A stretch of DNA of 64,000 nucleotides from Olsenella sp. An290 (GTDB taxonomy: Bacteria > Actinomycetota > Coriobacteriia > Coriobacteriales > Atopobiaceae). Positions 1-15,454 of this stretch are shown here, in pieces. The position numbers and the translations under genes were made by a program. The stretch covers positions 1 through 64,000 of the forward strand of contig NZ_NFIU01000006.1 in assembly GCF_002159535.1 (NCBI RefSeq), read 5' to 3'. The first letter of the stretch is position 1. Every line of letters begins with the position of its first letter. The notes below the pieces were generated by a model. That model worked only from the letters and a program-made list of their open reading frames with translations, did not search any database and had not been told where the DNA came from.

Positions 1-14
1 CCCCGCCACAGGAA

Positions 15-157
15 AATGCCCCTTGTTGGTCAGCGACGTCCTGCTCTCCCACGGACTGACTCCGCAGTACCATCGGCGCTCGGGGGCTTAACTTCCGGGT
101 TCGGAATGGGACCGGGTGTGCCTCCCCTGCCATGGTCGCTGACCAACAAGGGGCATT
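15..157 (-). repeat. Perfect 23-bp inverted repeat enclosing 5S rRNA
   Basis: Positions 15-37 and 135-157 are perfect reverse complements over 23 bp. The inner part is the terminal helix of 5S rRNA, and the outer part extends it into precursor sequence. In the transcript this is a long uninterrupted stem, the kind of substrate cut by RNase III or RNase M5 type enzymes during 5S maturation. The stem is seen directly. Which nuclease acts is not known. Confidence 0.8.
26..146 (-). rRNA. rrf: 5S ribosomal RNA
   Basis: This is the 5S rRNA gene, last in an rRNA operon read on the minus strand. The reverse complement shows the usual 5S layout, about 117-120 nt with complementary ends, and lies about 100 bp after the 23S gene. 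The terminal helix is fully paired and runs on into the flanking precursor (see the inverted repeat at 15-157). The mature ends are probably within a few bases of 28 and 144, because the extended stem makes the boundaries uncertain. Confidence 0.92.
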
Positions 158-249
158 CTGCTGTCAGGGGCGGGCTCCCGCCGTGCCCTGGGGGCCGCAC
201 AGCGCGACGAAGGCTCCCCGCAGACGACCGCCTGACAGGAAACGAAGAG

Positions 250-3180
<2,931 letters not shown>

Positions 3181-3402
3181 GGATTCGATGGAATCGAACA
3201 TACTGTCATGCGCGCCCCTCGGGGGGGCGCGAGATGCGATCTTCTTTGAGGAAAATCTTTCGTCACGCTATGCAGCTCTCAAGGTACGGCGAGGGCGAGC
3301 CCTCGAGACCGGACACTGCGCGCCCCGGGGGGCGCGACGGGACATCAGCGGAACGGACGGGGCGTCCGTCTTCTCGTCTTCTCTAGCAGAGGTGATTCTC
3401 CC
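3181..3402 (-). other. 16S-23S internal transcribed spacer without tRNA
   Basis: This spacer of about 220 bp contains no tRNA. I saw no TTCGA arm or acceptor stem typical of tRNA-Ile or tRNA-Ala. It holds GC-rich self-complementary blocks (around 3210-3231 and 3320-3338) and short sequences that pair with the ends of the 16S and 23S genes, so it is probably all rRNA-processing signal. Confidence 0.75.
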
Positions 3403-4915
<1,513 letters not shown>

Positions 4916-5249
4916 CAAATGCGACCGGCGTGAGCCGGCTTCGTCTGATTTGGTCGGTCCGTCCCGTCCATAGATCCCGCTGATCTCGGATTCGCTGAAA
5001 TTGACGTCTCTGAACGTGGTTCAGAAATTCGAATTTCGCTAGTCTGTCTCGTCGATCTCTTCGATCGCAGTATCCGGTTTTCAAGGTTCGCCGCGCGGCC
5101 CCGGCTCCTCGCCGGCGGCGCTGCGCGGGGATTAACTATACGCGCCCCGGCCCCCGCCGGGGGCGGGAATCGGGGCGCACACATTTCCTACACAACTAGT
5201 CTTTCTCCGCCTCATCTCTCGCCGCTGCCTCCGTCCCCTCACCGCCGAA
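4916..5249 (-). promoter_or_regulatory. rrn leader: rRNA operon leader and upstream region
   Basis: This gene-free stretch of about 330 bp lies between the HAD gene and 16S. In minus-strand reading it has a GC-rich hairpin (about 5141-5178), which probably stops HAD transcription. It is followed by TATAGT (5135-5140), a plausible -10 box, though no clear -35 is visible. The leader then carries a TTGAAAACCGGATACTG stretch like those before other rRNA operons and several small hairpins (for example GATCGAAGAGATC) close to 16S. The promoter assignment is tentative. Confidence 0.5.
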
Positions 5250-5879
5250 CTAGAGGGCATACTTGGCGATGAGCAGGACTTCGGAGGGCGCGTGGACCCA
5301 GTAGCTTGCCTGATCGACGTATGACACCGCCCCCCATCCCGCAAACACGAACGAGATGCCCGCTGCACGTGCCGCCTGCGAGTCATGGGCTGTATCTCCC
5401 ACGTAAATCGTTTCCTCCGGCCTCGCGCCGGTACGCCTCAGGTACTCGAGCAGCGGATCTGGCTCCGGCTTGTGTCGCTCCGTATCGTCGGCGAGAACCA
5501 TGCTCTCGAAATACCCGTCGATTCCGAGCGGGGTTATCACCGCCTCGTACTCGTCATGCCTGCGAGACGAGACGACCCCCATCGCCTTGCCGCTCTCCTG
5601 CAGCCCCTCGAGCATCTCGCGAACTCCATAGAAGAGCCTGACCTCGTCAGCGTGCTCACGAGCGAGCTCGTCCCACCTGGCAAGGGCCCCTTCATCGAAG
5701 ATCCCCGGCTGCGCGAGGGCCTTGTCTCCCGGAATACCCCGCGTGAACGCGAGGTCCGCAAGATCTTCCTCCCCTCCGGTCCGCTCAAAGAGAAGGTCCT
5801 GCAGGGCCCGCTGGGAGATGTCCTCCGTATCCGCCAGCGTCCCGTCAACGTCAAAGATCACGTGCTTGAACCCAGTCAT
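5250..5879 (-). CDS. HAD-superfamily hydrolase (phosphoglycolate-phosphatase-like)
   Basis: A 209-residue HAD phosphatase with all four motifs. Motif I is DVDGT (residues 10-14), with the nucleophile and acid/base aspartates. Motif II is VVSS in the middle. Motif III is the lysine of HKPEPDP. Motif IV is GDTAHDSQAA. The helical cap lies between motifs I and II, as in the phosphoglycolate phosphatase/beta-phosphoglucomutase branch (subclass I cap). Such enzymes remove phosphate from small metabolites, and the substrate cannot be read from sequence. It stands alone, with the rRNA operon downstream on the same strand and a decayed regulator upstream. Confidence 0.85.
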   Translation of the reverse strand: MTGFKHVIFDVDGTLADTEDISQRALQDLLFERTGGEEDLADLAFTRGIPGDKALAQPGIFDEGALARWDELAREHADEVRLFYGVREMLEGLQESGKAMGVVSSRRHDEYEAVITPLGIDGYFESMVLADDTERHKPEPDPLLEYLRRTGARPEETIYVGDTAHDSQAARAAGISFVFAGWGAVSYVDQASYWVHAPSEVLLIAKYAL

Positions 5880-5956
5880 GTCCGCTCCTCTCGTTGGCCT
5901 TGCCTTACGGCAAGTCTGAGGGGAGCCCCGCCCCTACTCCATATTTGTTCGTGCCA

Positions 5957-6670
5957 CTAGGTGTCGGATTCGCGCCACTTCGCACGGTAGGCGGACGGCG
6001 CGCTGCCCATGATCGTCCTGAACGTCTGAGAGAACTACGCGGCAGACGAGAACCCACAGGACAGTGCGACCGACTCGACAGTCCTGGACGTGTGGGCGAG
6101 CAGCCTGCACGACTGTCTCACTCGCTACTCGCGAACGTATTGGGCGGGCCCCATGCCAACGTAGTCTTTAAACGAGCGGAAGCAGTCGCGCGTGCTCGTA
6201 CAGCCCGCCGCGGCAATGTCGGCAACCCCGATCGCCTCGGCGTAATGCTCGTGAACAAAGTCGCGCGTCTTCTCAAAGCGAAGGTCACGATGGGTCGGGT
6301 GCGCGGCAGGGCCGTCGCCCATGAGCGGCCGCGCCTTCTCGAAGGCAAGCGCCCAGATTTCTGAGATCAGCGCGCAGAGGCGCATCTCGTAGGTGGCGCC
6401 GTCCGCGGAACGCAGTTCGAACGACTCCCTAAAGAGGTCGAGAGCCCACGCGTCCTGCGGCGAACCGGCGTCCCAAGAGAGCAGTTCGACCCCGCGGGCC
6501 TCGACGAGCGGACGTACGCAGCGCTCGGCAATCCGCCCGCCCACGTCCTCAAGCAGGCTTGGCCGAAAGATGTGACAGAGCTGGACCGTCCCGGTGCCCT
6601 CGTCCGTGGCACGGGTCATGTGATAGACGCCGGCGTTCACAAAGCCGGCCGACCCCGCCCCAAAGCTCAT
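5957..6670 (-). pseudogene. AraC-family regulator, 5'-truncated with two in-frame TAG codons
   Basis: One continuous 238-codon frame encodes an AraC-type activator. It has the end of a cupin-like sensor domain (from FVNAGVYHM), a helical linker, and a two-helix-turn-helix DNA-binding domain ending FSQTFRTIMG-SAPSAYR. TAG interrupts the frame at 6125-6127 and again at 6035-6037, with no frameshift. Both stops fall where family members usually have tyrosine (before the RVRQ helix and in the SYFSQTF motif). About 70 N-terminal residues of the sensor are also missing, and homology starts right at the end of the mutase gene. Loss of the 5' end plus two stops argues for a pseudogene. An N-terminal fragment ending at 6125 would lack the second HTH. 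Confidence 0.75.
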
Positions 6671-6680
6671 GGTGCCGCGG

Positions 6681-8108
6681 TCAGAGGCCCTCTCGCACGA
6701 GGTCGCAGGCGGCCTCGAGCAGGGCGTCACGCTGCGGGGCGGAGGGCGCCTCCGCATAGACCCTCACGACGGAGCTCGTGCGCGAGGGGCGGATGAGCAC
6801 CCAGGAGTCGTCCTCGAACTGGGCCCTCAGGCCATCTGCGTGGGAGACCTCGACGGGCGCCCTCCCCGCAAGCTCGCCGGGGTTGAGGCCGGGAAGGACG
6901 TTGCGGAGCGCCTGGCTCACCGCGGGGTCAAGCCGAAGGTCCCGGCGGGCGTAGCACGTGGCGCCGATCTTGGCCTCGAGCTCGGCCGCCATCTGCGACA
7001 TCGTCTTTCCAGAGCACGCGAGCATCTCCACGGCGAGCAGGCAGACGAGCAGGCCGTCGCGCTCCCTCAGGTGCCCGGGGATGCAGACGCCGCCGTACTC
7101 CTCGACGCCCATGACCACGTCCTTCTCGAGCGTCTCTCTATATATGCGGGAGAAGCCCACGGGGACGCTGGTCGTCTCGCAGCCAAGGCGCTCGGCCTGG
7201 TGCCCGATGGTCGCCGAGCACGTGAGCGTGGTGACCACGCGGCCGCGCGCGCCATGCCCCTCGACGAGCCAGCCCAGCAGAAGCGGCACGAGCACGCGCG
7301 CGGGAAGGATCGCGCCGCGCTCGTCGACGACGGCGGCGCGGTCGCCGTCGCCGTCAAGCAAGACACCAAGCGCGGCGCCATGCGCCACGACGGCCTGCTC
7401 GCAGGCGTCGGCCCAGGGGTCGGCCGGCTCGGGGTGAATGCCGCCGAAATCCTCACGCCGCTCCACGTGGATCTCCACGACGTCGCAGCCCAGGTCGGAG
7501 AGCAGCTGCGAGAGGAGCCCCGTCGAGGCGCCGAACATCGGGTCGACCACGACCTTGGGGCGCGCGGCCGCAATGGCGTCGCGCCTCACGAGGCCGTGCA
7601 GCGAGGTGAGGTAGGAGCTCGTGAGGTCGCACTCCTCGAAGGGGCCGCCCTCGGCGGTGGGCTCGAGCGAGATGGCCTGCTCGACCTCGTCGAGAAACGA
7701 GCGGGAGACCGGGCCCCCGTCGCCGCCGCGCACGAGGATGCCGCCATACTCGCAGGAGCGCTCGCTTGCCGTGAGCATGACCGCGCCGACGGCGGCCTCG
7801 TCGCGCGCGCACGACCACGCGAGCGCAGGCGTGGGGCACGGCGCCTCGGAGACGCGGGCCCTCAGGCCATAGGAGGCGAGCACGCCCGCCGCCGCGGCAG
7901 CGAGCCGCCGCGCGTCATGGCGCGTGTCAAAGCCAACGTAGACCGTCGCCCCGGGAGTGGCGTTTGCCCACACGAGGCCGAGGGCGTCCGCGACCCTTGT
8001 CACGTTCTTCTCGGTAAAGTCGTCGTCGAAGCGGGCGTGCCAGCCGTCGGCGCCAAACCGGATGATCTCTGCGCGCCTATCCAACGAGCTCCGCGCCCTT
8101 CTCTCCAA
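6681..8108 (-). CDS. Phosphohexomutase (phosphoglucomutase/phosphomannomutase family)
   Basis: A 475-residue alpha-D-phosphohexomutase, predicted to interconvert sugar 1- and 6-phosphates in the cytoplasm. Visible motifs are the phosphoserine loop (TASERS), the metal-binding loop DGDGDR, the sugar-selecting loop EEYGG and the phosphate-binding RPSRTSS near the C terminus. The phosphoserine loop is odd: the family norm is TASHNP, and here the residues after the serine are E-R-S. The start overlaps the end of galU by 32 bp on the same strand, so the two are probably co-transcribed. Together they would supply glucose-1-phosphate and UDP-glucose for wall or capsule polymers. Whether it prefers glucose or mannose phosphates is unknown. 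Confidence 0.85.
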   Translation of the reverse strand: MERRARSSLDRRAEIIRFGADGWHARFDDDFTEKNVTRVADALGLVWANATPGATVYVGFDTRHDARRLAAAAAGVLASYGLRARVSEAPCPTPALAWSCARDEAAVGAVMLTASERSCEYGGILVRGGDGGPVSRSFLDEVEQAISLEPTAEGGPFEECDLTSSYLTSLHGLVRRDAIAAARPKVVVDPMFGASTGLLSQLLSDLGCDVVEIHVERREDFGGIHPEPADPWADACEQAVVAHGAALGVLLDGDGDRAAVVDERGAILPARVLVPLLLGWLVEGHGARGRVVTTLTCSATIGHQAERLGCETTSVPVGFSRIYRETLEKDVVMGVEEYGGVCIPGHLRERDGLLVCLLAVEMLACSGKTMSQMAAELEAKIGATCYARRDLRLDPAVSQALRNVLPGLNPGELAGRAPVEVSHADGLRAQFEDDSWVLIRPSRTSSVVRVYAEAPSAPQRDALLEAACDLVREGL

Positions 8109-8982
8109 GCGCCTCCCTGAAGGCGGCGAGCTGCACGGGGTCCTCGAGCGCCATGCGGGCGTTCGTGGCCGCCCAGGCGGCGGGGGTGCCCGTGTCGCAG
8201 CCCTCGGACGGGTCGACGACGAGCGCGTACATCTCCTCCTCGGCGAGCAGGCGCTCCATGGCGTCGGTCAGCTGGATCTCGTTGCCGGCGCCGGGGCCCT
8301 GGGTGGCCAGGAGCTCCATGATGCGCGGGGAGAGCAGGTAGCGGCCCACGATGAACAGGTGCGAGGGGGCGTACTCGGGACGGGGCTTCTCGACGAGGCC
8401 CGTGACCTTCCAGATGGCGCCCTCCTCCTCGCCGGCGGCGTCGGTGCCGGGAAGGCAGCCCACGCACTCGCCCGCGATGATGCCGTAGCGGCTCACCTGG
8501 TCGGCCGGCACGGGGGCCACGGCGATGACCGACGCGCCGCCGTACTCGCGCGAGACCTCGGCCATGCGGACGCACATCTGGCGGCCCGGCACGAAGTAGT
8601 CGCCGAGAAGAACGAGGAAGGGCTCGCGGCCGATCTCGTCGGCGGCCTGCAGGACCGCGTGCCCCAGGCCGCGGGCCTCGTCCTGGTAGACGAAGGAGAC
8701 CGGCAGCGTCGACGCCTCGTGCACGCGCGCCGCCTCGGCGGTCTTGCCGCGCTTGCGCAGCATCGACTCGAAGGCGTGGTCGACGGAGAAGTACGCCTCG
8801 ATCTGCGGCTTCTCGTGCGAGTTGACGATCACGACGCCGTCGACGCCCTCCGGCTCGAGCGCCTCCTCGACGACGTACTGGATGACCGGCTTGTCAATGA
8901 CGGGAAGGAGCTCCTTGGGGGTGCACTTCGTCGCGGGGAGGAAGCGGGTGCCGAGCCCGGCGGCGGGAATGATTGCCTTCAT
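8077..8982 (-). CDS. galU: UTP--glucose-1-phosphate uridylyltransferase
   Basis: A 301-residue GalU, which makes UDP-glucose from UTP and glucose-1-phosphate. The N terminus MKAIIPAAGLGTRFLPATK holds the nucleotide-binding signature, followed by PKELLPVIDKP and the uridine/sugar-binding stretches usual for bacterial GalU. The start was set at 8982 because the family begins with MKAIIPAAG and an AAGGGA ribosome-binding site precedes it. The longer in-frame extension to 9027 is not family-like. It overlaps the downstream mutase gene, consistent with a two-gene operon for UDP-glucose supply. Confidence 0.95.
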   Translation of the reverse strand: MKAIIPAAGLGTRFLPATKCTPKELLPVIDKPVIQYVVEEALEPEGVDGVVIVNSHEKPQIEAYFSVDHAFESMLRKRGKTAEAARVHEASTLPVSFVYQDEARGLGHAVLQAADEIGREPFLVLLGDYFVPGRQMCVRMAEVSREYGGASVIAVAPVPADQVSRYGIIAGECVGCLPGTDAAGEEEGAIWKVTGLVEKPRPEYAPSHLFIVGRYLLSPRIMELLATQGPGAGNEIQLTDAMERLLAEEEMYALVVDPSEGCDTGTPAAWAATNARMALEDPVQLAAFREALGEKGAELVG

Positions 8983-9093
8983 GATTGTCCCTTCGAGGTT
9001 GTCTCTCACGGGCCGCCGGCCTGACATCCGGCGGCACTAGAAACATACCCCCAATGCTCGCGGGAGCATACGCCTTTCTCTGTAAGCGGACGC

Positions 9094-9127
9094 AAAGGCG
9101 CGCCCTCCGCAGCACGGGGGGCGCGCC
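9094..9127 (-). terminator. Terminator downstream of the DtxR-type gene
   Basis: GGCGCGCCC (9097-9105) pairs with GGGCGCGCC (9119-9127), and on the minus strand the stem is followed by TTTGCG. It lies just past the stop of the DtxR-family gene and before galU. The U-tract is short, so termination strength is uncertain. Confidence 0.6.
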
Positions 9128-9165
9128 ATCACAGGGCACACACATTGGGTCGCGGCGCGGGGACC

Positions 9166-9594
9166 TCACGCGTCGGGGACAGAGAGGCCCTGACGCTCGA
9201 GGTAGGCGATGAGGCGCTCCATGGTGTCGTCGGAGAGGACGTGCTCCATGAGGCAGGCCTCCTCGTCGGCGACCTCGGGGCTCACGCCGAGGCTCGACTC
9301 GAGGAAGGTGCGCAGCGCCCGGTGGGAACGCCACACGAGGGCGGCGTAGCCCCGCCCCTCCTCGGTGAGGGTGACGCGCCCGTAGCGGTTCTGCTCGACC
9401 ATGCCCGTCTCCTTGAGCATGGAGAGGGCCTTGTTGACGCTCGCCTTGGAGACGCCGAGCTGGTCGGCAACGTCGACGGAGCGAACCGAGCCGTCCCCCT
9501 GGGAGTCCTTAAGGGAGAGGCGGTAGATGGACTCGAGATAGTCCTCCCCCGCCCTGGTGAGGGCATGGCCCTCCTGAGAGCCGGAGCCGTGCAT
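9166..9594 (-). CDS. DtxR/MntR-family metal-dependent transcriptional regulator
   Basis: A 142-residue regulator of the DtxR/MntR type. Residues about 12-75 form the winged helix-turn-helix (EDYLESIYRL, VADQLGVSKASVNKALSML, YGRVTLTEEG). Residues about 76-138 form the metal-binding dimerisation domain (HRALRTFLESSLGV, EEACLMEHVLS). There is no C-terminal SH3-like domain, so it is the short MntR-like form, which usually senses Mn2+ or Fe2+ and represses uptake genes. An AAGGAGG site precedes the ATG. It follows murA by about 24 bp and may be co-transcribed with it. No metal transporter lies nearby, so its targets are elsewhere. Confidence 0.85.
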   Translation of the reverse strand: MHGSGSQEGHALTRAGEDYLESIYRLSLKDSQGDGSVRSVDVADQLGVSKASVNKALSMLKETGMVEQNRYGRVTLTEEGRGYAALVWRSHRALRTFLESSLGVSPEVADEEACLMEHVLSDDTMERLIAYLERQGLSVPDA

Positions 9595-9618
9595 GGGTGT
9601 CCTCCTTGCGTCAGCCGG

Positions 9619-10899
9619 CTACGAGAGGTCGACGTCGTCGGGAATGCTCGTCCTTGCGGCGTGCGCGCCGAGCGAGACGAGCTTCTCGACGAAGCCCTCG
9701 TAGCCGCGGTCGATGTGATGGATGTCGGAGACCGTCGTGGTGCCGTCCGCGACGAGGCCGGCCATCACGAGGGCCGCGCCGCCGCGCAGGTCGGGAGACT
9801 TGACCTGGGTGCCGGAGAAGCCCTTGACGCCGTGGACGATGGCGTGGTGCCCCTCGATCACGATGTTGGCGCCCATGCGGGAGAGCTCGCTCGCGAACAT
9901 GAAGCGGTTCTCGAAGACGTTCTCGGTGATGATGCAGCTGCCCTCGGCCAGGGCGAGCAGGCACATGGTCTGGGCCTGCATGTCCGTGGGAAAGCCGGGG
10001 AACGGCAGGGTCTGGATGTCGGTGGGGGCAAGCGGACGCTCGCGCCACACGGTGCAGCGACGCTCGCCCAGCTCCACCGAGGCGCCCATCTGCTCGAACT
10101 TCTTGAGGACGAGGCCCAGGTGCTTGGGATCGAACCCGGTGACGGTGACCGGGTCGCCCGTGAGGGCGCCGATGGCGAGGAAGGTGCCCGCCTCGATGCG
10201 GTCCCCCACCACCTTGTGGGTCACGGGCCTAAGCTCGGAGACGCCCTCGATCTCGACCACGGGCGAGCCCGCGCCGGAGATCTTGGCGCCCATGGCGTTG
10301 AGCATGAGGGCGAGGTCGACGATCTCGGGCTCGCGGGCCGCGTTGTCGATGATCGTGGTGCCCTTGGCAAAGACGGAGGCCATCATGAGGTTCTCCGTGG
10401 CGCCCACGCTCGCAAAGGAGAGGGTCACCGTTGCGCCGACCAGGCCGTTGGGGGCGCTTGCGTAGATGTTGCCGTGGTCGACCTTGAACTCGACGCCCAG
10501 GGCCTCGAGGCCCAGGATGTGCATGTCGATCTTGCGGGCGCCGATGTTGCAGCCGCCCGGCATGGCCACGACGGCCTTCCCGAAGCGCGAGAGCAGGGGG
10601 CCAAGGACGGCGGTGGAGGCGCGCATCTGCGCGACGAGGTGGTAGGGCGTCTCCCACGAGTCCACGTCCGAGGTGTCGATCTTGAGCTCGTGCTCGTTCA
10701 CGACCTCGATCCGGGCGCCGATGTTCTTGAGAACCTTGCCCATGACGTGGACGTCGGCGATGTTGGGGACGTTGGTGAGCGTGTTCACGCCCGGCGCCAT
10801 GATCGTGGCGGCCATGAGCTTGAGCGCGGAGTTCTTGGCGCCCTCGACGCGCACCTCGCCCGTGACGGTGTGCCCGCCCTCTACCTGAATGACGTCCAT
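9619..10899 (-). CDS. murA: UDP-N-acetylglucosamine 1-carboxyvinyltransferase
   Basis: A 426-residue MurA, catalysing the first committed step of peptidoglycan precursor synthesis: transfer of enolpyruvate from PEP to UDP-GlcNAc. The catalytic-loop cysteine is present (Cys117 in MPGGCNIG), so it should be sensitive to fosfomycin, unlike the Asp variants. Other family blocks are AKNSALKL near the N terminus and the closing RTSIPDDVD. It follows atpC on the same strand with a strong GC hairpin between, so transcription may be partly separate. Length and motifs are standard. Confidence 0.96.
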   Translation of the reverse strand: MDVIQVEGGHTVTGEVRVEGAKNSALKLMAATIMAPGVNTLTNVPNIADVHVMGKVLKNIGARIEVVNEHELKIDTSDVDSWETPYHLVAQMRASTAVLGPLLSRFGKAVVAMPGGCNIGARKIDMHILGLEALGVEFKVDHGNIYASAPNGLVGATVTLSFASVGATENLMMASVFAKGTTIIDNAAREPEIVDLALMLNAMGAKISGAGSPVVEIEGVSELRPVTHKVVGDRIEAGTFLAIGALTGDPVTVTGFDPKHLGLVLKKFEQMGASVELGERRCTVWRERPLAPTDIQTLPFPGFPTDMQAQTMCLLALAEGSCIITENVFENRFMFASELSRMGANIVIEGHHAIVHGVKGFSGTQVKSPDLRGGAALVMAGLVADGTTTVSDIHHIDRGYEGFVEKLVSLGAHAARTSIPDDVDLS

Positions 10900-10920
10900 G
10901 CAGCCTCCGTGTGTGCTCGC

Positions 10921-10947
10921 GACGGCCCCGCCAGGGGCGGGGCCGTC
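10921..10947 (-). terminator. GC-rich hairpin between atpC and murA
   Basis: GACGGCCCCGCC (10921-10932) pairs perfectly with GGCGGGGCCGTC (10936-10947), a 12-bp stem with a 3-nt loop. No U-tract follows on the minus strand. It sits between the atpC stop and the murA start and probably attenuates or ends atp transcription. It could instead protect the 3' end of the atp mRNA. Confidence 0.55.
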
Positions 10948-10959
10948 ACCTTGGGCGCG

Positions 10960-11394
10960 CTACTGTGCGGTTGCGCGCGCGTCTTTTGATGCCTGCTTGA
11001 GCAGAAGGTTACACCACCTGATCTTGCTCTCATAATACGCCCGCCGGTGGTCGCCCGCATCCAGACCCTCGAGCTGGTCAATCGACAGGTCACGCGTCTC
11101 ACGGACGACGTCTGGGTCGATGTCGTCCGCGCGGCGGGCGTGGTCTGCGAGGATGATGACCTCGTCGCTCTCGATCTCCGCGTAGCCACCGGACACGACG
11201 ACGTCGTACTCGCCGCCGCCGTCCTCGGGCCGGCGCCTGATGCGCACCACGCCGTCGCCCAGGGCGACGATCTCGGCGGCATGGCCCGGCCAGACCCCGA
11301 GCTCGCCCGCGTACGTGATGAGCACGAGGTTGGCGACCGGCCCCTCGAAGAGGAGCCGGTCCGGGCGCACGAACTGGCAGTTGAGCTCGGCCAT
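10960..11394 (-). CDS. atpC: F1Fo ATP synthase epsilon subunit
   Basis: A 144-residue epsilon subunit, part of the rotating central stalk. The N-terminal beta-sandwich is clear (FVRPDRLLFEGPV, LVLITYAGELGVWPGHA, VVVSGGYAEIESDEVIILAD). The C-terminal part, after about residue 90, is helical and atypical in sequence. The start at 11394 (MAELNCQFV) matches the family start and lies 8 bp after the atpD stop. An upstream in-frame extension lies within atpD and is discarded. It is the last gene of the ATP synthase operon. Confidence 0.92.
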   Translation of the reverse strand: MAELNCQFVRPDRLLFEGPVANLVLITYAGELGVWPGHAAEIVALGDGVVRIRRRPEDGGGEYDVVVSGGYAEIESDEVIILADHARRADDIDPDVVRETRDLSIDQLEGLDAGDHRRAYYESKIRWCNLLLKQASKDARATAQ

Positions 11395-11402
11395 GGCGCG
11401 CC

Positions 11403-13795
<2,393 letters not shown>

Positions 13796-13801
13796 CGCGC
13801 G

Positions 13802-15454
13802 CTACCCCCGGCCGAGCGTGGGGTCGCCGGCGTGGTCGACCGTCGGCTCCGCGTTCTTCTCGACGTCCTCGGCGCGCTTCTTGTTGGGGTGCTCCTTGAG
13901 GAAGGCATCCTTGAAGTGCGCGATGTGGACGCGCAGGCGGGCCTGCTGGTCGTCGTCGATCTTGCCCTTGAGCAGCGAGTCGCGCAGGCGCGGGTGGCGC
14001 TCGGCCATGTAGCGGACGAGGCCGTCGCGGAACAGGCCCACGTTGACAAGGTCGACGTCGTCGAGGAAGTCCTCCTTGGCGGCAAAGATCGCGATGATCT
14101 GGTCGCGCACGTCGAGCGCCGAGTAGCGCTGCTGCTTGAGGAGCTCCATCATGTGGGCGCCGTGGTTGAGCTGGTACTGCGTCGTGGCGTCAAGGTCGGA
14201 GCCAAACTGCGAGAAGGCCTGCTTCTCGCGGTAGGCGGCAAGATCTAGGCGCAGCGTGCCCACGACCTGCTTCATGGCCTTGACCTGGGCGTCGCCACCG
14301 ACGCGCGACACCGAGATGCCCACGTCGACAGCCGGGCGCTGGCCCTGGAAGAAGAGGTTGGACTGCAGGTAGATCTGCCCGTCCGTGATGGAGATCACGT
14401 TGGTGGGGATGTAGGCGGAGACGTCGCCCTCCTGCGTCTCGATGATCGGGAGCGCCGTGAGCGAGCCGCCGCCGTTGGCGTCGGAGAGCTTGCAGGCGCG
14501 CTCGAGCAGGCGCGAGTGCAGGTAGAAGATGTCACCGGGGTAGGCCTCGCGTCCGGGCGGACGGTGCAGCGTCAGCGACATCTGACGATAGGCCACCGCC
14601 TGCTTGGAGAGGTCGTCGTAGACCACCAGGACGTGGCCGCCGGGGTGCTCGGCGTCCGCGGGGTTGCCGTGCTCGTCGTTGTACATGAAGTACTCGCCGA
14701 TCGCGGCGCCGGCCATCGGGGCGATGTACTGCATCGGGGCGGAGTCGGCGGCCGTGGCGGCCACGATGACCGTCTTGTCGAGAACGCCGCGCTGCGAGAG
14801 GGACTCGCGGATGCCGGCGACCGTCGAGGCCTTCTGGCCGATGGCCACGTAGATGCAGATCATGTCCGTGGTGCGCTGGTTGACGATGGCGTCGATGGCG
14901 ATGGCCGTCTTGCCGGTCTTGCGGTCGCCGATGATGAGCTCGCGCTGGCCGCGGCCGATGGGCACCATCGCGTCGACGGCGAGAAGACCCGTCTGGACGG
15001 GCTCGCACACCGGCTGGCGCTCCATGATGCCGGGGGCCTTGAACTCGATGGGGCGACGGTGCGTGGTGCTGATGGGGCCCAGGCCGTCGATCGGCTGGCC
15101 GAGGGGGTTCACCACGCGGCCGAGCATGGCGTGACCGACCGGGATGTCCATGACGCGGCCGGTGGTGCGGCACTCGTCGCCCTCCTTGATGTCCTCGACG
15201 TCGCCGAACAGAACCGCGCCCACCTCGTCGCGGTCGAGGTTCTGTGCGAGGCCGTAGACGTCGCGCCCGGTGAGAGAGCTCGTGAACTGAAGGAGCTCGC
15301 CGGCCATGGCGGTCTTGAGGCCGGAGACGTGGGCGATGCCGTCGCCCACCTCGGTCACGACCGAGGCCTCCTGGCGGTCGACCGTGGCGCTGATGGCGGC
15401 AAGCTCCTCGCGGAGCGTATCCATGATCTTCTTGGAGCTAATGCTGTCCGTCAC
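13802..15454 (-). CDS. atpA: F1Fo ATP synthase alpha subunit
   Basis: A 550-residue alpha subunit. It has the non-catalytic nucleotide-binding loop GDRKTGKT, the [14 protein letters not shown] block, the arginine-finger region ISVSRVGG, and the SDLDATTQ region near the C terminus. The C terminus (after about 505) is a charged tail ([18 protein letters not shown]) beyond the usual end, which explains the slightly long size. The start overlaps the delta-subunit stop by 4 bp. Confidence 0.97.
   Translation of the reverse strand: MTDSISSKKIMDTLREELAAISATVDRQEASVVTEVGDGIAHVSGLKTAMAGELLQFTSSLTGRDVYGLAQNLDRDEVGAVLFGDVEDIKEGDECRTTGRVMDIPVGHAMLGRVVNPLGQPIDGLGPISTTHRRPIEFKAPGIMERQPVCEPVQTGLLAVDAMVPIGRGQRELIIGDRKTGKTAIAIDAIVNQRTTDMICIYVAIGQKASTVAGIRESLSQRGVLDKTVIVAATAADSAPMQYIAPMAGAAIGEYFMYNDEHGNPADAEHPGGHVLVVYDDLSKQAVAYRQMSLTLHRPPGREAYPGDIFYLHSRLLERACKLSDANGGGSLTALPIIETQEGDVSAYIPTNVISITDGQIYLQSNLFFQGQRPAVDVGISVSRVGGDAQVKAMKQVVGTLRLDLAAYREKQAFSQFGSDLDATTQYQLNHGAHMMELLKQQRYSALDVRDQIIAIFAAKEDFLDDVDLVNVGLFRDGLVRYMAERHPRLRDSLLKGKIDDDQQARLRVHIAHFKDAFLKEHPNKKRAEDVEKNAEPTVDHAGDPTLGRG

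Noticed and set aside
3181-3402. tRNA-Ile/Ala in the rRNA spacer
   Set aside because: No cloverleaf, TTCGA arm or acceptor pairing was seen. The hairpins are GC-rich blocks of the wrong size.
5957-6670. UAG recoding or suppression to restore the AraC frame
   Set aside because: Many genes here end in TAG (atpD, the 54-residue gene, the 44646 gene and others), and the AraC gene lacks its 5' end. Decay is simpler.
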